Assembly (NCBI GenBank): GCA_016874895.1
Contig: VGSX01000017.1
Location: 1 to 24,652, forward strand
Length of the DNA: 24,652 nt
Direction of reading: 5' to 3'
Origin: Deltaproteobacteria bacterium
GTDB lineage: Bacteria > Desulfobacterota > Desulfobaccia > Desulfobaccales > Desulfobaccaceae
In this document: in pieces, positions 14,319 through 22,090 of the stretch
How positions within the stretch are numbered: the first letter of the stretch is position 1
Layout: every line of letters starts with the position of its first letter
Position numbers and translations under genes: made by a program
The notes under the pieces: model-generated
The model's database searches: none
The model's input: the letters and a program-made list of their open reading frames with translations, nothing else
What the model was told of the DNA's origin: nothing

Positions 14319-15476
14319 ATGAAAATCCACGAATATCAAGCAAAACAGCTCCTTGAAAAGTTTCAGGTTCCCATCCCCCAGGGGGGGGTGGCCGCCACCG
14401 CCCATGAGGCCTTCAAGATCGCCGAATCCCTGGGAGGGGAAAGTTTCGTGGTCAAGGCCCAGATTCATGCCGGGGGCCGGGGCAAAGGCGGGGGCGTCAA
14501 GGTAGCGTCATCCCTGTCCGAGGTGACGAGTTTAGCGGACGCCATCCTGGGCATGACCCTCATAACCCACCAGACCGGTCCCGAGGGGCGGTTGGTCAAA
14601 AAGGTCCTGGTGGAACAGGCCCTGGATATTGAGCAGGAACTCTACCTGGGGGTGGTGGTGGACCGGGCCCAGGCCAGGCCGGTGATCATGATGAGTTCGG
14701 CCGGGGGCATGGAAATTGAAGAAGTGGCCGCCCGGACCCCGGAATTGATCATCAAAGAAGCCGTTGACCCCGCCGTAGGACTGCAACCTTACCAGACCCG
14801 CAACCTGGCCTTCGGCGTCGGCCTCAACCCTCACCTGCTGCGCCCCGCTTCCAGCTTCATCACCAATTTATACAACATGTTTCTGGCCTACGACTGTTCC
14901 CTGGTGGAAATCAATCCCCTGGTGGTTACCACCGATGGCCAGATGCTGGCCCTGGATGCCAAAGTCACCTTTGACGACAACGCCCTCTACCGCCACAAGG
15001 AACTCATCCCCCTGGAAGACCCGGATGAAATGGATCCTTTGGAGTTGGAGGCCAAAAAGCATAACCTGAATTACATCCGCCTGGACGGCACCGTCGGCGC
15101 CATGGTCAACGGCGCCGGGCTGGCCATGGCCACCATGGACCTCATCAAGCTGGCGGGCGCGGAGCCGGCCAATTTCCTGGACGTGGGAGGCGGCGCCAGC
15201 GCCGACATGATCGCCAACGGCTTCCGCATCATTCTGTCCGATCCCCGCGTCAAAGCTATCCTGATCAATATCTTCGGCGGTATCCTGCGGTGCGATGTCC
15301 TGGCCGAAGGGGTCATGGAAGCCGCCAAGCAGGTGAATGTCTCCGTCCCCATCATCATCCGCCTGGAAGGGACCAACCGCGACCTGGGCCGCGATCTGTT
15401 GGGGGCTTCCGGCCTGAACTTCACCGTGGCCGGCGACATGCTGGACGCGGCCCGGAAGGTGGCGGCCCTGGCGTAA
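14319..15476 (+). CDS. sucC: Succinyl-CoA synthetase (ADP-forming), beta subunit
   Basis: SucC with SucD interconverts succinyl-CoA and succinate with ADP/ATP in the TCA cycle or its reductive variant. The 385-aa product begins MKIHEYQAKQLLEKFQVPIP, the classical SucC N-terminus. It has the ATP-grasp glycine-rich strand VKAQIHAGGRGKGGGVK, the metal-binding NPLV segment (SLVEINPLVV) and the C-terminal CoA-ligase-like domain with FLDVGGGASADMI and ILINIFGGILRCD. Length matches E. coli SucC (388 aa). The ribosome site GGACGGAG precedes the ATG. sucD follows after 67 bases in the same orientation, so the two form an operon under the promoter at 14239-14267. Confidence 0.97.
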   Translation: MKIHEYQAKQLLEKFQVPIPQGGVAATAHEAFKIAESLGGESFVVKAQIHAGGRGKGGGVKVASSLSEVTSLADAILGMTLITHQTGPEGRLVKKVLVEQALDIEQELYLGVVVDRAQARPVIMMSSAGGMEIEEVAARTPELIIKEAVDPAVGLQPYQTRNLAFGVGLNPHLLRPASSFITNLYNMFLAYDCSLVEINPLVVTTDGQMLALDAKVTFDDNALYRHKELIPLEDPDEMDPLELEAKKHNLNYIRLDGTVGAMVNGAGLAMATMDLIKLAGAEPANFLDVGGGASADMIANGFRIILSDPRVKAILINIFGGILRCDVLAEGVMEAAKQVNVSVPIIIRLEGTNRDLGRDLLGASGLNFTVAGDMLDAARKVAALA

Positions 15477-15543
15477 GATCGAGATCTCGACAGGCTATAA
15501 CCTGATCTGGTTACTCAAGTATTTCACGTGAAAGAGGTTTTCC

Positions 15544-16416
15544 ATGAGCGTTCTGGTGGATAATAATACTCGTGTGGTAGTGCAGGGCATCACCGGCAAA
15601 GAAGGTTCCTTTCATGCCCGGCAGTGCATCGCTTACGGCACCAAAGTCGTGGCCGGCGTCACCCCCGGCAAGGGCGGCCAGAAAATGGACGAGGTGCCGG
15701 TTTTTAACACCGTCAAGGAAGCCGTGGCCGGGGCCGGGGCCAACACCTCCCTGATTTTCGTCCCCCCGGCCTTTGCCGCGGACGCCATTTTCGAGGCCGT
15801 GGGCGCTGGCATCAAAGTTATCGTCTGCATCACCGAAGGCATCCCCACCCTGGAAATGGTCAAGGTGGCCCGCCGCCTGGAGGGCACCGCCATCCGGCTC
15901 ATCGGCCCTAACTGCCCCGGCATTATTTCCCCGGGCCAGGCCAAGGTGGGCATCATGCCCGGCCCCATCCACCAGGAAGGCCCGGTGGGGCTGGTCTCCC
16001 GCAGCGGCACCCTGACCTATGAGGCGGTTTACCAGCTCACCCTCCAGGGTCTGGGGCAATCCACCTGCGTGGGCATCGGCGGCGACCCCATCATCGGCAC
16101 CAACTTCATCGACATGCTGAAACTCTTCCAGGCCGACCCGGAAACCAAGGGAATTGTCCTCATCGGCGAGATCGGCGGTACCGCCGAAGAAGAGGCCGCG
16201 GCCTTCATCAAGGAAAACGTTACCAAACCGGTGGTGGCCTTCATCGCCGGGATGACCGCGCCCCCGGGCAAACGTATGGGCCATGCCGGGGCCATCATCT
16301 CCGGGGGCAGCGGCAAGGCCTCGGATAAAATCGCCGCCCTGGAAGCCGCCGGCGTCACCGTGGTGCGCAACATCGGCGAACTGGGGGCCATCTGCAAAAA
16401 CACCATGCGTCTTTAG
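15544..16416 (+). CDS. sucD: Succinyl-CoA synthetase, alpha subunit
   Basis: SucD binds CoA and carries the phosphohistidine intermediate. The 290-aa product has the family start (SVLVDNNTRVVVQGITGKEG), the CoA-binding Rossmann domain, PNCPGIISPG, RSGTLTYEAVYQLT, and the active-site histidine in KRMGHAGAIISGG. Length equals that of E. coli SucD (289 aa). AAGAGG lies 6-11 bases before the ATG. It completes the sucCD operon; no other TCA-cycle genes flank it. Confidence 0.97.
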   Translation: MSVLVDNNTRVVVQGITGKEGSFHARQCIAYGTKVVAGVTPGKGGQKMDEVPVFNTVKEAVAGAGANTSLIFVPPAFAADAIFEAVGAGIKVIVCITEGIPTLEMVKVARRLEGTAIRLIGPNCPGIISPGQAKVGIMPGPIHQEGPVGLVSRSGTLTYEAVYQLTLQGLGQSTCVGIGGDPIIGTNFIDMLKLFQADPETKGIVLIGEIGGTAEEEAAAFIKENVTKPVVAFIAGMTAPPGKRMGHAGAIISGGSGKASDKIAALEAAGVTVVRNIGELGAICKNTMRL

Positions 16417-16429
16417 GGCGGTTCCCGGT

Positions 16430-16482
16430 TTATTGTTTCTGGTTTCCAGTTTTCAGTTTCCGGTTTTCAGTTATCGGTTACC
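16430..16482. repeat. Degenerate GGTTTCCAGTTTTCAG-type repeat tract
   Basis: The units GTTTCTG, GGTTTCCAG, TTTTCAG, TTTCCGG and TTTTCAG follow one another. The complementary flavour (CCGGAAACCAGAAACCAG) appears just before cobA-hemD at 17300-17325, and CGGTTTTCGGTTTTCAG occurs after the universal stress gene at 21875. This is a low-complexity dispersed repeat family. Confidence 0.55.
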
Positions 16483-16485
16483 AGG

Positions 16486-16580
16486 AAAATCCCCCTAAAT
16501 CCACCTTTACAAAAGGGGGACTTATAAAAGCCTACCTCATTTCCCTCCTTTTCTAAAGGGGGGTCAGGGGGGGTTTTTAA
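16486..16580. repeat. Palindromic AAATCCCCC/GGGGGATTT-type repeat
   Basis: The left arm AAATCCCCCTAAATCCACC and the internal ACAAAAGGGGGACTT are mirrored by CCCTCCTTTTCTAAAGGGG and GTCAGGGGGGGTTTTT. The whole 95-bp segment can fold as a long imperfect hairpin between sucD and queH. Elements of this look are common intergenic repeats in sulfate reducers and other phyla. A half-element with the same sequence (CCTAAATCC, TTTAGAAAAGGAGGG) is at 24330-24366. Confidence 0.7.
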
Positions 16581-16600
16581 TCACCGGGGACCCTTAATAA

Positions 16601-17134
16601 ATGAAACTGCTGCTGCATATCTGCTGCGCCCCTTGTGCCCTCTACCCCTTGAGAGTGCTGCGGGAACAGGGCCTGGAGGTACACGGGTTTTTTTATAACC
16701 CTAACATTCATCCCTACCAGGAATTTAAACGCCGGTTGGCGACCCTCGAGGATTATGCTGCAGGCCAGTCCCTGCCCTTGCGGGTGGACCGGCGCTATGA
16801 CCTGGAGGAATTCCTGCGCCAGGTGGTGTACCGGGAGGAGCAGCGCTGCCGGTTCTGTTATGCCCTGCGCCTGCGGGCCGCGGCCATCGCCGCCAGACAG
16901 GACAACTGTGATGCCTTCAGCGCCACCCTGCTTTACAGCCGCTTTCAGAAGCACGACCTCATCCGGGAACTGGGGGAGCAGATCGGCCAGGAAGTGGGTG
17001 TGCCGTTCTATTACGCCGATTTCCGCCTCGGCTGGCAGGAAGGGGTGGATGAATCCAGGCGCTTGGGCCTCTACCGCCAGAATTACTGCGGCTGTATTTA
17101 CAGCGAAAAAGAGCGGTTCTGTAAGGCCGATTGA
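16601..17134 (+). CDS. queH: Epoxyqueuosine reductase QueH
   Basis: QueH (formerly DUF208) performs the last step of queuosine synthesis, reducing epoxyqueuosine in tRNA, and is unrelated to the cobalamin-dependent QueG. The 177-aa product shows HICCAPC at residues 6-12, FYNPNIHPYQEFKRRL, CRFCY at 83-87 and the SATLLYSRFQKHDLI segment, all typical of the family. The adjacent Cys pair (8,9) and the C83xxC86 pair are the residues known to hold the iron-sulfur cluster. YCGCIYSE (163, 165) and C174 near the end supply further Cys. The ribosome site is weak (GGGGA, about 15 bases upstream). The gene stands alone between two repeat elements; no other queuosine gene is in the window. Confidence 0.93.
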   Translation: MKLLLHICCAPCALYPLRVLREQGLEVHGFFYNPNIHPYQEFKRRLATLEDYAAGQSLPLRVDRRYDLEEFLRQVVYREEQRCRFCYALRLRAAAIAARQDNCDAFSATLLYSRFQKHDLIRELGEQIGQEVGVPFYYADFRLGWQEGVDESRRLGLYRQNYCGCIYSEKERFCKAD

Positions 17135-17197
17135 CGTTACTCTTCATAAGGGCGGGCACGGAGGCCAGCCCCACCGAGATAATGGCCTTGGGGGCTT

Positions 17198-17226
17198 CTC
17201 GTGCTCAAGTTATACTTGGGCACAAA
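17198..17226. repeat. Palindromic repeat, GTGCCCAAG type, copy 2
   Basis: GTGCTCAAG (17201-17209), loop TTATA, CTTGGGCAC (17215-17223): a 9-bp hairpin with one G-T pair. It shares arms, loop length and flanking CTC with the copy after rny (12299-12335), but its outer stem is degenerate. Confidence 0.65.
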
Positions 17227-17342
17227 GTGACTCATATCAAATTCAGTTTGAAAAGTAACAATCTAATACCTCAACTATCTAAAAATATATATTTTATTAA
17301 CCGGAAACCAGAAACCAGAAACCCTGAACTTTGAACTATCCC

Positions 17343-18884
17343 ATGACTAAACCTCACCCAGGCACTGTCTATCTCATCGGGGCCGGCCCCGGCGATCCCG
17401 GTCTCATGACCCTGCGGGGTCTGGAGCTGATCCGTCGGGCCGACTGCATCGTTTATGATTATCTGGCCAACGAGGCTTTTCTGCAGGAAGCCGCGCCCCA
17501 GGCGGAAATTATCTATGTGGGCAAAAAGGGGGGGGACCACACCCTGCCCCAGCGGGATATTAATCAACTCCTGGTGGACAAGGCCCGGCAGGGTCATACC
17601 ATCGTGCGCCTCAAAGGGGGGGACCCCTATATTTTCGGCCGGGGCGGCGAGGAGGCCCAGGAACTGGTGCGCCATGGCATCCCCTTTGAAGTGGTGCCGG
17701 GGGTCACCTCCGCCATCGCAGTGCCCGCCTATGCCGGCATTCCCCTGACCCATCGGCAGCACGCCTCCCTGGTTTCATTCATCACCGGCCACGAGGACCC
17801 CACCAAACCGGAGAGCGCCATCCCCTGGGAGGTGCTGGCCAAGAGCCCCGGCACCCTGGTATTTCTCATGGGAGTGAAGAACCTGGCGGACATCTGCCGG
17901 GAATTGCAGTCCCGGGGCAAGGCCCCGGCCACCCCCGCGGCCGTCATCCACCGGGGCACCACCCCGGCCCAACGCACCGTGGCCGGCACCCTAATGGATA
18001 TTGCCGAAAAGGTCCAGGCCGCCGGACTCTCGCCCCCGGCCATCTTGGTAGTGGGAAGCGTGGTGGAACTGCGCCCGGAGCTGAACTGGTTCGAAACCCG
18101 GCCGTTGTGGGGCAAACGTATCCTGGTGACCCGCTCCCGGCACCAGGCCAGCGCCTTTGTCAAGCTCTTGACGGAGTACGGCGCCACTTGTCTAGAGGCC
18201 CCCACCATTGAAATTCAGCCCCCGGACGACGGCTACGCCGCCCTGGACGAAGCCCTTCGCAATCTGGACCGTTATCACTGGGTGGTCTTCACCAGCCCCA
18301 ATGGCGTGGAGGCGTTTTTCCAGCGGCTTTTCACCAATGGCCGGGACGTCCGGTCCCTGGGAGAGTGCAAACTGGCGGCCATCGGCGCGGCCACGGCCCA
18401 GGCCCTGCGGGAAAACGGCCTGGTGGCCGACGTGGTGCCCACGGATTTCCGGGCCGAGGGCTTGGCGGCCAGCCTCGGCCCCCTGGTCCACCCCGGCCAC
18501 CTCATTCTGTTGCCCCGGGCCCAGGAAGCCCGGGAAATCCTCCCCCAGGAACTGGCCCAAAGGGGGGCCGTGGTGCACGTGGCCCCGAGCTACAAGACCG
18601 TGCCGCCCGCCTCCCTGCCCCCGGCCACCCAGGCCGCCCTGGACAAGGGCGATATCGACGTCCTCACCTTTGCCAGCTCCTCCACCGTCACCAATTTCGC
18701 CCGCCTGGTGGGGCGGGAGCGTTTTAAAGAACTAGCCGCCCGGTCAGTGGTCGCCGCCATCGGCCCGGTAACCGCCCAAACCCTGGAAAAATTCGGCCTC
18801 AAGGCCCAGATTCAGCCCCAGACCTATACCATCCCCGCCCTCACTGCGGCCATTGTGGCGTATTTCCAGACTTCCACCCCATGA
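17343..18884 (+). CDS. cobA-hemD: Fused uroporphyrinogen-III C-methyltransferase / uroporphyrinogen-III synthase
   Basis: The 513-aa product joins two enzymes of tetrapyrrole synthesis. The first (about 8-250) is the SAM-dependent methyltransferase that makes precorrin-2, with VYLIGAGPGDPGLMTLRG, the LKGGDPYIFGRGGEE loop, and PGVTSAIAVPAYAGIPLTHR. The second (about 259-510) is uroporphyrinogen-III synthase, with KRILVTRSRHQ, VVFTSPNGVEAFF, AAIGAATAQAL and a final VAAIGPVTAQTLEKFGL. The fusion lets one protein close the macrocycle and commit it to sirohaem, cobalamin or alternative haem synthesis, and is common in deltaproteobacteria. The ATG at 17343 is used; the TTG at 17331 adds only four residues. 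Neither has a ribosome site because CCAGAAACC-type repeat sequence occupies the position. hemA, hemB and hemC are not nearby. Confidence 0.94.
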   Translation: MTKPHPGTVYLIGAGPGDPGLMTLRGLELIRRADCIVYDYLANEAFLQEAAPQAEIIYVGKKGGDHTLPQRDINQLLVDKARQGHTIVRLKGGDPYIFGRGGEEAQELVRHGIPFEVVPGVTSAIAVPAYAGIPLTHRQHASLVSFITGHEDPTKPESAIPWEVLAKSPGTLVFLMGVKNLADICRELQSRGKAPATPAAVIHRGTTPAQRTVAGTLMDIAEKVQAAGLSPPAILVVGSVVELRPELNWFETRPLWGKRILVTRSRHQASAFVKLLTEYGATCLEAPTIEIQPPDDGYAALDEALRNLDRYHWVVFTSPNGVEAFFQRLFTNGRDVRSLGECKLAAIGAATAQALRENGLVADVVPTDFRAEGLAASLGPLVHPGHLILLPRAQEAREILPQELAQRGAVVHVAPSYKTVPPASLPPATQAALDKGDIDVLTFASSSTVTNFARLVGRERFKELAARSVVAAIGPVTAQTLEKFGLKAQIQPQTYTIPALTAAIVAYFQTSTP

Positions 18885-18894
18885 GGTCGGTCCC

Positions 18895-20877
18895 GTGAGC
18901 CAGGAATTTTCCCGCCCGGAAAGAGGTTCAGCCCCACGATCCGGGTATCCGGCCATCGATTACCAGAAAGCCCTGAACCCGGCCCAGTTCGAGGCGGTCA
19001 CCGCCACTACGGGGCCGATCCTGGTCATTGCCGGGGCCGGCAGCGGCAAGACCCGGACCCTGGTGTACCGGCTGGCCTACCTGGTGGAACAGGGAGTGCC
19101 CCCCTGGAACATTCTGCTGCTCACCTTTACCCGCAAGGCCTCCCAGGAGATGCTGCACCGGGCCTCGGAGCTCATCCACCGCCCCCTGCACCAGGTTTCC
19201 GGGGGCACCTTTCACGCGGTCTGCCACGGCTGGCTGCGCTCCTACGGCGCCCGGATAGGCTATGACACCGGCTTCACCCTGCTGGACCGGCACGACCAGG
19301 GCGACCTGGTGCGGCTGCTGCGGGACCGTCTGGAAATCAAGGTCAGCCCCGGCCAGTTCCCCCGCCGGCAGACCATCGTGGATATTTTCAGCGCCGTGGT
19401 CAACAAGGATTTACCCCTGGATTTTCTGGTAACGCGGGACTATCCCCAGTTCGTGGACCAGACCGGGACCCTGGAGACTCTGGGCGACCTGTACCGGGAG
19501 CACAAACGGGAGCACCACCTCCTGGATTACGACGACCTGCTCCTGGAAGGCCGCCGCCTCCTCACCGAACACGAGGACCTGCGCCTGTTTCTGTCTCAGC
19601 GCTACCAGTATATCATGGTGGACGAGTACCAGGACACCAACCGCCTGCAGGCCGAGCTCGTGCGGCTGCTGGCCGGCACCCATGACAACGTCATGGTGGT
19701 GGGGGATGATTCCCAGTCCATTTATTCCTTCCGGGGGGCGCATTTCCGCAATATCATGGACTTTCCCCGCCTCTTCCCCGGGGCCCGCATCATCAAACTG
19801 GAGGAGAACTACCGCAGCACCCAGCCCATCCTGGACCTGACCAACACCATCATCGCCCAGGCCAGCGAGAAGTATACCAAGTGCCTCTTCACCCGGAAAA
19901 AGGAAGGCCCCCGGCCGGTCCTGCTCCAGGCCGGGAGCGAAAACGAGCAGTCCCGGCTGGTCTGCCAGGTCATCGGCGAGCTCCAGGACCAGGGCACCTC
20001 TTTGCGCCAGGTGGCGGTGCTGTTCCGCTCCGCCTATCACTCCTTTGATCTGGAAATCGAGCTGCTCCGGCAACACCTCCCCTTCATGAAATTCGGGGGC
20101 TTTAAGTTCATGGAAAGCGCCCACATCAAGGACCTGCTGGCGCACCTGCGGGTGGCCGCCAACCCCCGGGACTCCATCAGTTGGAACCGGCTCCTGCAAC
20201 TGGCCCCGGGCATCGGCAAGAAGACGGCCCAGAAGTTCCTGGCCCGGTTGAATCAGGAGGAATTCTCCCTGGATCACGCCCTGGCCTGGCTGGGATCCCA
20301 GAAAAGCGCCAGGGCCCGGGCCGGGGTGGCCCCCCTGGCGGACCTGCTGCAGGAGCTGCAAAATCCCGACCTGTCCCCAGCCACCCGGCTGAACCTGGCC
20401 CTGTCTTACTACGAACCCATAGTCAAGACCCACTTCGACGATTACCCCAAAAGGCTCCGGGACCTGGAGCACCTCCTGACTATCACCGCCCGTTACCGGG
20501 CCCTGGGGGATTTCCTCAACGATCTCACCCTGGAGCCCCCTGCCAGCATGGCGGACCTCACCGCCGATCCGGGAGAATACCTTACTCTGTCCACCATTCA
20601 CTCGGCCAAAGGCCTGGAGTGGGACGCGGTCATTATCATCTGGGCTGCGGAAGGGCGCTTCCCTTCGGCCTATTCCCTGGAGCGGGAGGAGGAACTGGAG
20701 GAGGAACGCCGCCTGATGTACGTGGCCGCCACCCGGGCCCGGCGCTATTTGTATCTTACTTATCCCACGGTAAGTTATAATAGATATCTGGGCACGACCT
20801 TCAACACGGCTTCCCGGTTCGTCCGGGACCTCCCGGCCTCGCTCCTGGAATCCCTGAAGGTGACGCCGGGGTGGTGA
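18895..20877 (+). CDS. UvrD/PcrA/Rep-family superfamily 1 DNA helicase
   Basis: The 660-aa ATP-dependent 3'-5' helicase has all SF1A motifs in order: Q motif LNPAQFEAV, Walker A AGAGSGKT (K52), TFTRKAS, motif II VDEYQDTN, motif III VVGDDSQSIYSFRGA, motif IV ENYRSTQ, motif V TIHSAKGLEWDAVII and motif VI RRLMYVAATRARRYLYL. The GTG at 18895 is preferred because GAGG lies 8 bases before it and it starts 10 bases after the cobA-hemD stop; a frame to 18853 would overlap that gene. It is about 60-80 residues shorter than UvrD and PcrA and ends soon after motif VI, lacking the long C-terminal extension that binds RNA polymerase or UvrB in those proteins. It is thus closer to Rep or to uncharacterised short paralogues. 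Confidence 0.93.
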   Translation: MSQEFSRPERGSAPRSGYPAIDYQKALNPAQFEAVTATTGPILVIAGAGSGKTRTLVYRLAYLVEQGVPPWNILLLTFTRKASQEMLHRASELIHRPLHQVSGGTFHAVCHGWLRSYGARIGYDTGFTLLDRHDQGDLVRLLRDRLEIKVSPGQFPRRQTIVDIFSAVVNKDLPLDFLVTRDYPQFVDQTGTLETLGDLYREHKREHHLLDYDDLLLEGRRLLTEHEDLRLFLSQRYQYIMVDEYQDTNRLQAELVRLLAGTHDNVMVVGDDSQSIYSFRGAHFRNIMDFPRLFPGARIIKLEENYRSTQPILDLTNTIIAQASEKYTKCLFTRKKEGPRPVLLQAGSENEQSRLVCQVIGELQDQGTSLRQVAVLFRSAYHSFDLEIELLRQHLPFMKFGGFKFMESAHIKDLLAHLRVAANPRDSISWNRLLQLAPGIGKKTAQKFLARLNQEEFSLDHALAWLGSQKSARARAGVAPLADLLQELQNPDLSPATRLNLALSYYEPIVKTHFDDYPKRLRDLEHLLTITARYRALGDFLNDLTLEPPASMADLTADPGEYLTLSTIHSAKGLEWDAVIIIWAAEGRFPSAYSLEREEELEEERRLMYVAATRARRYLYLTYPTVSYNRYLGTTFNTASRFVRDLPASLLESLKVTPGW

Positions 20878-21020
20878 AGGGGAGATAAAGAGCGATGCAT
20901 ATACGTGAGGAAATCCTGATTAAACGTGTGGGGAATGGTAAGTTTTGTAAAGGGGGATCTTCACGCTAACTTCAAACCCAAAAAACTCGAAACTAACAAC
21001 CGCACTCTCGGGAGGGACGT

Positions 21021-21866
21021 ATGTTTAAAAATATCCTGGTTTTTCTCGATGGCGGGGAAGAATCCCTCCAGGGGCTCACCGCCGCCGTTCATCTGGCCCG
21101 GCTGGCGGAAGGCCGCATCCGGGGGCTTTTTGTAAAAAAAATCGAATTGCTGGAGTTGGGCCTGCTGCCTTTGGCCCCGGACATGGGAGCCGCCCCCCCG
21201 GTATTGCTGGACCCGGAGTTGCTGGCCAGCCTCGAGGCCGAAAAAGATAAGACCGCCCAGCGCCTGGCGGAACTGTTTGCCGCGACGGTGGGTCCCTTGG
21301 CCGATGGGCTCCAGGTGGTGCGGGGAGAGCTGGTGGAAGAGCTGGTGCAGGCCAGTCGCACCGCCGACGTGGTCATCATGGGTCGCAACCGGCTGGCCAC
21401 CCAGCCCACCACCGACTGGATCAGCGATGTCACCCGGCAGGTCCTGAAACGGTCCCTGGCCCCGGTGCTGCTCCCCGGCAGCCACCCCCAGGATTTGCTC
21501 CAGGGCCCCTTCCTGCTGGCTTATGACGCCAGCCCGGCGGCCAACCGGACCCTCAGACAGCTAATCCGTCTGGCTGCCCTGGCCCAGGCCGCCGTGTCCG
21601 TGCTGGCCGTGGGTCCGCCAGATAGCACCTCCCCCTGGCTGGAGGAGGCAAGCTCTTATCTGAAGCCCTATAACCTGACATTTTCCCTGGAAGCATTGGA
21701 GGGCAAGGCCTCGGAGGTCATCCAGACCTTCGTGGCCCAGCGGCAGTTCTCCCTCATCGGCCTGGGGGCCCATGGCCATTTCAGACTCAGGGACCTGGTC
21801 TTGGGCACCACCGCAGACAAGATGCTCCGCCATATGCCCCAGGCCTTCCTGGTCTGTTCCGGTTAG
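21021..21866 (+). CDS. Tandem universal stress protein (two UspA domains)
   Basis: The 281-aa cytoplasmic protein consists of two UspA-like Rossmann domains. The first begins FKNILVFLDGGEESLQGLTA and ends near SLAPVLLPGS; its nucleotide loop reads MGRNRLATQPTTDWISDVT, lacking the classical GxxG spacing. The second begins GPFLLAYDASPAANRTLRQL and ends GAHGHFRLRDLVLGTTADKM, an intact G-x2-G-x9-G-T ATP-binding motif. So probably only the C-terminal domain binds ATP. USPs modulate stress survival and metabolism by poorly understood binding. GGGAGGG 6-12 bases upstream supports the start. A GGCGGCC/GGCCGCC hairpin follows at 21898-21914 with a T-run 16 bases beyond. Confidence 0.9.
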   Translation: MFKNILVFLDGGEESLQGLTAAVHLARLAEGRIRGLFVKKIELLELGLLPLAPDMGAAPPVLLDPELLASLEAEKDKTAQRLAELFAATVGPLADGLQVVRGELVEELVQASRTADVVIMGRNRLATQPTTDWISDVTRQVLKRSLAPVLLPGSHPQDLLQGPFLLAYDASPAANRTLRQLIRLAALAQAAVSVLAVGPPDSTSPWLEEASSYLKPYNLTFSLEALEGKASEVIQTFVAQRQFSLIGLGAHGHFRLRDLVLGTTADKMLRHMPQAFLVCSG

Positions 21867-21940
21867 GGATCGCGCGGTTTTCGGTTTTCAGCTTGGTGGC
21901 GGCCACGGGCCGCCCTATACTAAAGGATAATTTTTTTCTT

Positions 21941-21986
21941 GGTGGCACCGGTGCCAGGCCCACAGGCTGGAAGCCTGTGCCACCGG
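21941..21986. repeat. GGTGGCAC...CACAGGCT palindromic repeat
   Basis: GGTGGCACCGGTGCC is followed by the hairpin CACAGGCT-GGA-AGCCTGTG and closes with CCACCGG, so outer and inner inverted repeats are nested. The sequence is typical of intergenic dispersed repeats (CACAGGCTTCCAGCCTGTG type). Confidence 0.6.
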
Positions 21987-22002
21987 TTTATCTCGATTCA
22001 CG

Positions 22003-22047
22003 GGTGAAAAACCAGAAAAACACGGCCTGGAGTTCCAGGGCCGTGTT
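22003..22047 (-). terminator. Intrinsic terminator of the GcvH-like operon
   Basis: Read on the minus strand, AACACGGCCCTGGA pairs with TCCAGGCCGTGTT across a two-base loop with one bulged base, and is followed by TTTCTGGTTTTTC. It lies 44 bases after the stop of the minus-strand gene at 22091. Confidence 0.75.
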
Positions 22048-22090
22048 CTTCCAGCTGACCGTGATGGTCTGTCAGAGCTGAGTTATTGTC

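Noticed and set aside
17131..17334. 67-codon frame overlapping the end of queH
   Set aside because: It covers the palindromic repeat and the CCAGAAACC repeat tract and has no ribosome site; its C-terminus (NRKPETRNPEL) is simply translated repeat.
19411..20601. 396-codon minus-strand frame opposite the helicase
   Set aside because: Antisense shadow of the SF1 helicase; the plus-strand protein carries all motifs while the minus-strand product is low-complexity and has no recognisable feature.
20895..20969. 24-codon ORF between the helicase and the stress protein genes
   Set aside because: It has GGGGAG upstream of its ATG but is very short, compositionally random, and nothing else supports it.
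22019..22047. Hairpin as a plus-strand terminator of the stress protein gene
   Set aside because: The T-run follows the stem only on the minus strand, so it fits the GcvH-like operon better than the plus-strand gene ending at 21866.
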